Positions 62,891 through 64,000 of a stretch of DNA of 64,000 nt are shown piece by piece. The notes beneath the pieces are model-generated. The model did not search any database, was not told where the DNA came from, and was given only the letters and a program-made list of their open reading frames with translations. Source of the stretch: Planctomycetota bacterium (GTDB lineage: Bacteria > Planctomycetota > UBA8742 > UBA2392); the NCBI GenBank assembly GCA_027493625.1, contig JAOSKM010000001.1, positions 146,657-210,656 on the forward strand, in the 5' to 3' direction. How positions within the stretch are numbered: the stretch's first letter is position 1; every line of letters starts with the position of its first letter. The position numbers and the translations under genes were made by a program.

Positions 62891-63655
62891 ATGGCCTACA
62901 AGCTGATCTCCGTCGAGCGTCACGCCGGCAACCCGCGCATCGTGATCGTCACGCTGAAGCGGCCCGAGGTGAAGAACGCCATCAACAAGGCCATGGTCAC
63001 TGAGCTGCACGCGGCCTTCGATGCGCTGCGCGAAGACACCGAGGCCGGCTGCGTAATCTTGACCGGTCAAGGGGAAGACTTCGCCGCCGGCGCTGACATC
63101 GCCGAGTTGCGCGAGCGCAAGGCGCTGGAAAGCCTGGCCGCCATCAACAACGCGTTGTTCAACAAGATCGAGCTGAACCCGGCGCCGGTGATCGCGGCCA
63201 TCAAAGGCTACGCGCTGGGCGGTGGCTGCGAGCTGACACTGGCCTGCGACATCCGCATCGGCGGCAAGTCCGCCAAAATGGGCCAGCCCGAGGTCAACCT
63301 CGGCATCATCCCGGCCGCGGGCGGCACCCAACGCCTGCCGCGCATCGTGGGTTTAGGCCGCGCCAAGGAGCTGGTGCTGACCGGCTTCATCATCGACGCG
63401 GATGAGTGCCACCGCATCGGCCTGCTCAATCACGTGGTGGATGACGCCGAGCTGATGAACCACGCCCTGAAGATGGCCGAGACTATCTGCAAGAAGGGCT
63501 CGCTGGCGATCCGCGTCGCCAAGCAGGCCCTGAACCAGAGCAGCCGCACGGGCCTGGAGACCGGCCTGGTGTTTGAATCCGTCGCGCAGGCCATGCTGTT
63601 CGAAAGCGAAGACAAGATGAAGCGCATGACCGATTTCCTGGAACGTAAGAAGTAG
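62891..63655 (+). CDS. Enoyl-CoA hydratase (crotonase family)
   Basis: 254 aa. Hydrates trans-2-enoyl-CoA. Oxyanion-hole parts AAGADIAEL near 64 and [18 protein letters not shown] near 97-114; the two catalytic Glu are in GGCELTLA and [16 protein letters not shown]. Ribosome site GGAAGGAACC. The next gene is a 3-hydroxyacyl-CoA dehydrogenase, so this pair performs sequential steps of short-chain acyl-CoA metabolism or butyrate-type pathways. Confidence 0.9.
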   Translation: MAYKLISVERHAGNPRIVIVTLKRPEVKNAINKAMVTELHAAFDALREDTEAGCVILTGQGEDFAAGADIAELRERKALESLAAINNALFNKIELNPAPVIAAIKGYALGGGCELTLACDIRIGGKSAKMGQPEVNLGIIPAAGGTQRLPRIVGLGRAKELVLTGFIIDADECHRIGLLNHVVDDAELMNHALKMAETICKKGSLAIRVAKQALNQSSRTGLETGLVFESVAQAMLFESEDKMKRMTDFLERKK

Positions 63656-63656
63656 C

Positions 63657-63687
63657 TATTGGCTGTTAGCTAACAGCCAACAGCCTG
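63657..63687. repeat. TATTGGCTGTTAGC inverted repeat
   Basis: Short hairpin GGCTGTTAGC/TAACAGCC between the crotonase and dehydrogenase genes, same family as 27789-27858. Confidence 0.6.
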
Positions 63688-63710
63688 CAGCTGGAACCAA
63701 TGGAGCAACA

Positions 63711-64000
63711 ATGAGCATCGCGAAGATTGCAGTGATCGGCGCCGGCACCATGGGCCACGGCATCGCGCAGGTGGCGGCCATGGCCGAGTACCACGTGGCG
63801 CTTTACGACATCAAGCAGGACTTCGTGGACCGCGGGATTGCCGCCATCCAGGCCAACCTGGCCAAGGGCGTCGAGAAGGGGAAGGTCGCGCCCGAGGTGA
63901 TGGACACCACGCTCAACCGCATCAAGGGTACTGTTGACCTGTCAACAGCCGCGCACCAGGCCCAGCTGGTGATCGAGGCGATCCCCGAGAAGCTTGAGCT
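63711..64000 (+). CDS. 3-hydroxyacyl-CoA dehydrogenase, partial at right edge
   Basis: The first 96 codons only. MSIAKIAVIGAGTMGHGIAQ is the NAD-binding GxGxxG of the 3-hydroxybutyryl-CoA dehydrogenase family, then VALYDIKQDFVDRG and QLVIEAIPEKLE (acyl-CoA region). Ends outside the window. Together with the crotonase it belongs to beta-oxidation or butanoate metabolism. Confidence 0.88.
   Translation, partial: MSIAKIAVIGAGTMGHGIAQVAAMAEYHVALYDIKQDFVDRGIAAIQANLAKGVEKGKVAPEVMDTTLNRIKGTVDLSTAAHQAQLVIEAIPEKLE

Overview
The window looks like a high-GC, Gram-negative bacterial chromosome, most likely a Planctomycetota (PVC-type) genome, probably assembled from metagenomic data. Gram-negative envelope genes are present: Kdo transferase waaA, an OprO/P-like porin, lipoproteins and an RND-type membrane fusion protein. 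Housekeeping genes are serS, aspS, frr, pyrH, dxr, ribBA, rsmH, hflX, nadB, hemD, gltA and hutH. The phylum call is inference from style (many dispersed palindromes, secreted hypotheticals with '..AQDE' after the signal peptide, a C-terminal sorting-like tail) and has not been tested. No rRNA, tRNA or CRISPR was seen.

Layout. 0-10 kb: edge nucleotidyltransferase, SRAP peptidase, hutH, a cysteine-less glutaredoxin/thioredoxin-reductase-like fusion, ribBA, purine nucleoside phosphorylase, DUF167, and a sigma54 activator with FHA and GAF domains. 10-20 kb: rsmH, small proteins, a REP-associated tyrosine transposase (RAYT-1) bracketed by its palindromes, hflX, a GspL/GspM-like pair, a membrane fusion protein, pcp. 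20-31 kb: hemD, a VTT membrane protein, a 369-bp structured element split by an IS630-type element, an amidohydrolase, serS, nadB, waaA. 31-45 kb: a degenerate metallopeptidase-like lipoprotein, a long FHA protein, aspS, RAYT-2, a carotenoid-type membrane protein, two tandem hydrolase paralogues, a CocE-type hydrolase, and an intact second copy of the structured element. 45-54 kb: a PA14 protein, a dynamin-like GTPase, then a three-gene accessory block (capsid-like protein, cysteine-rich unknown, LRR lipoprotein). 54-64 kb: porin, frr, pyrH, citrate synthase, dxr, and a CoA/fatty-acid cluster running off the right edge.

The most striking feature is the density and layering of palindromic DNA. 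Family 1 (GGGGTCAGACCC) occurs as A-B dyads about 117-119 bp long and flanks RAYT-1 on both sides. Family 2 (GGCCCGACA..TGTCGGGCC) flanks RAYT-2. Palindromes also lie in frame inside conserved genes (serS, aspS, waaA, pcp and RAYT-1 itself). A mobile element with a perfect 19-bp terminal inverted repeat has entered the tips of another palindrome family twice, each time with an 11-bp duplication, and one copy then received an IS630 element with a TA duplication.

A second theme is interrupted frames. SRAP, PNP, the FHA protein (twice), the CruF-like protein, one hydrolase paralogue and the CocE-type hydrolase each change frame at or beside a short homopolymer, and the other hydrolase paralogue has an in-frame TAG. 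This could be assembly error or real decay. The best candidate for an undescribed protein system is 49.9-53.9 kb: an HK97-fold-like capsid protein without any other phage gene, followed by a lower-GC cysteine-rich protein and an LRR lipoprotein.
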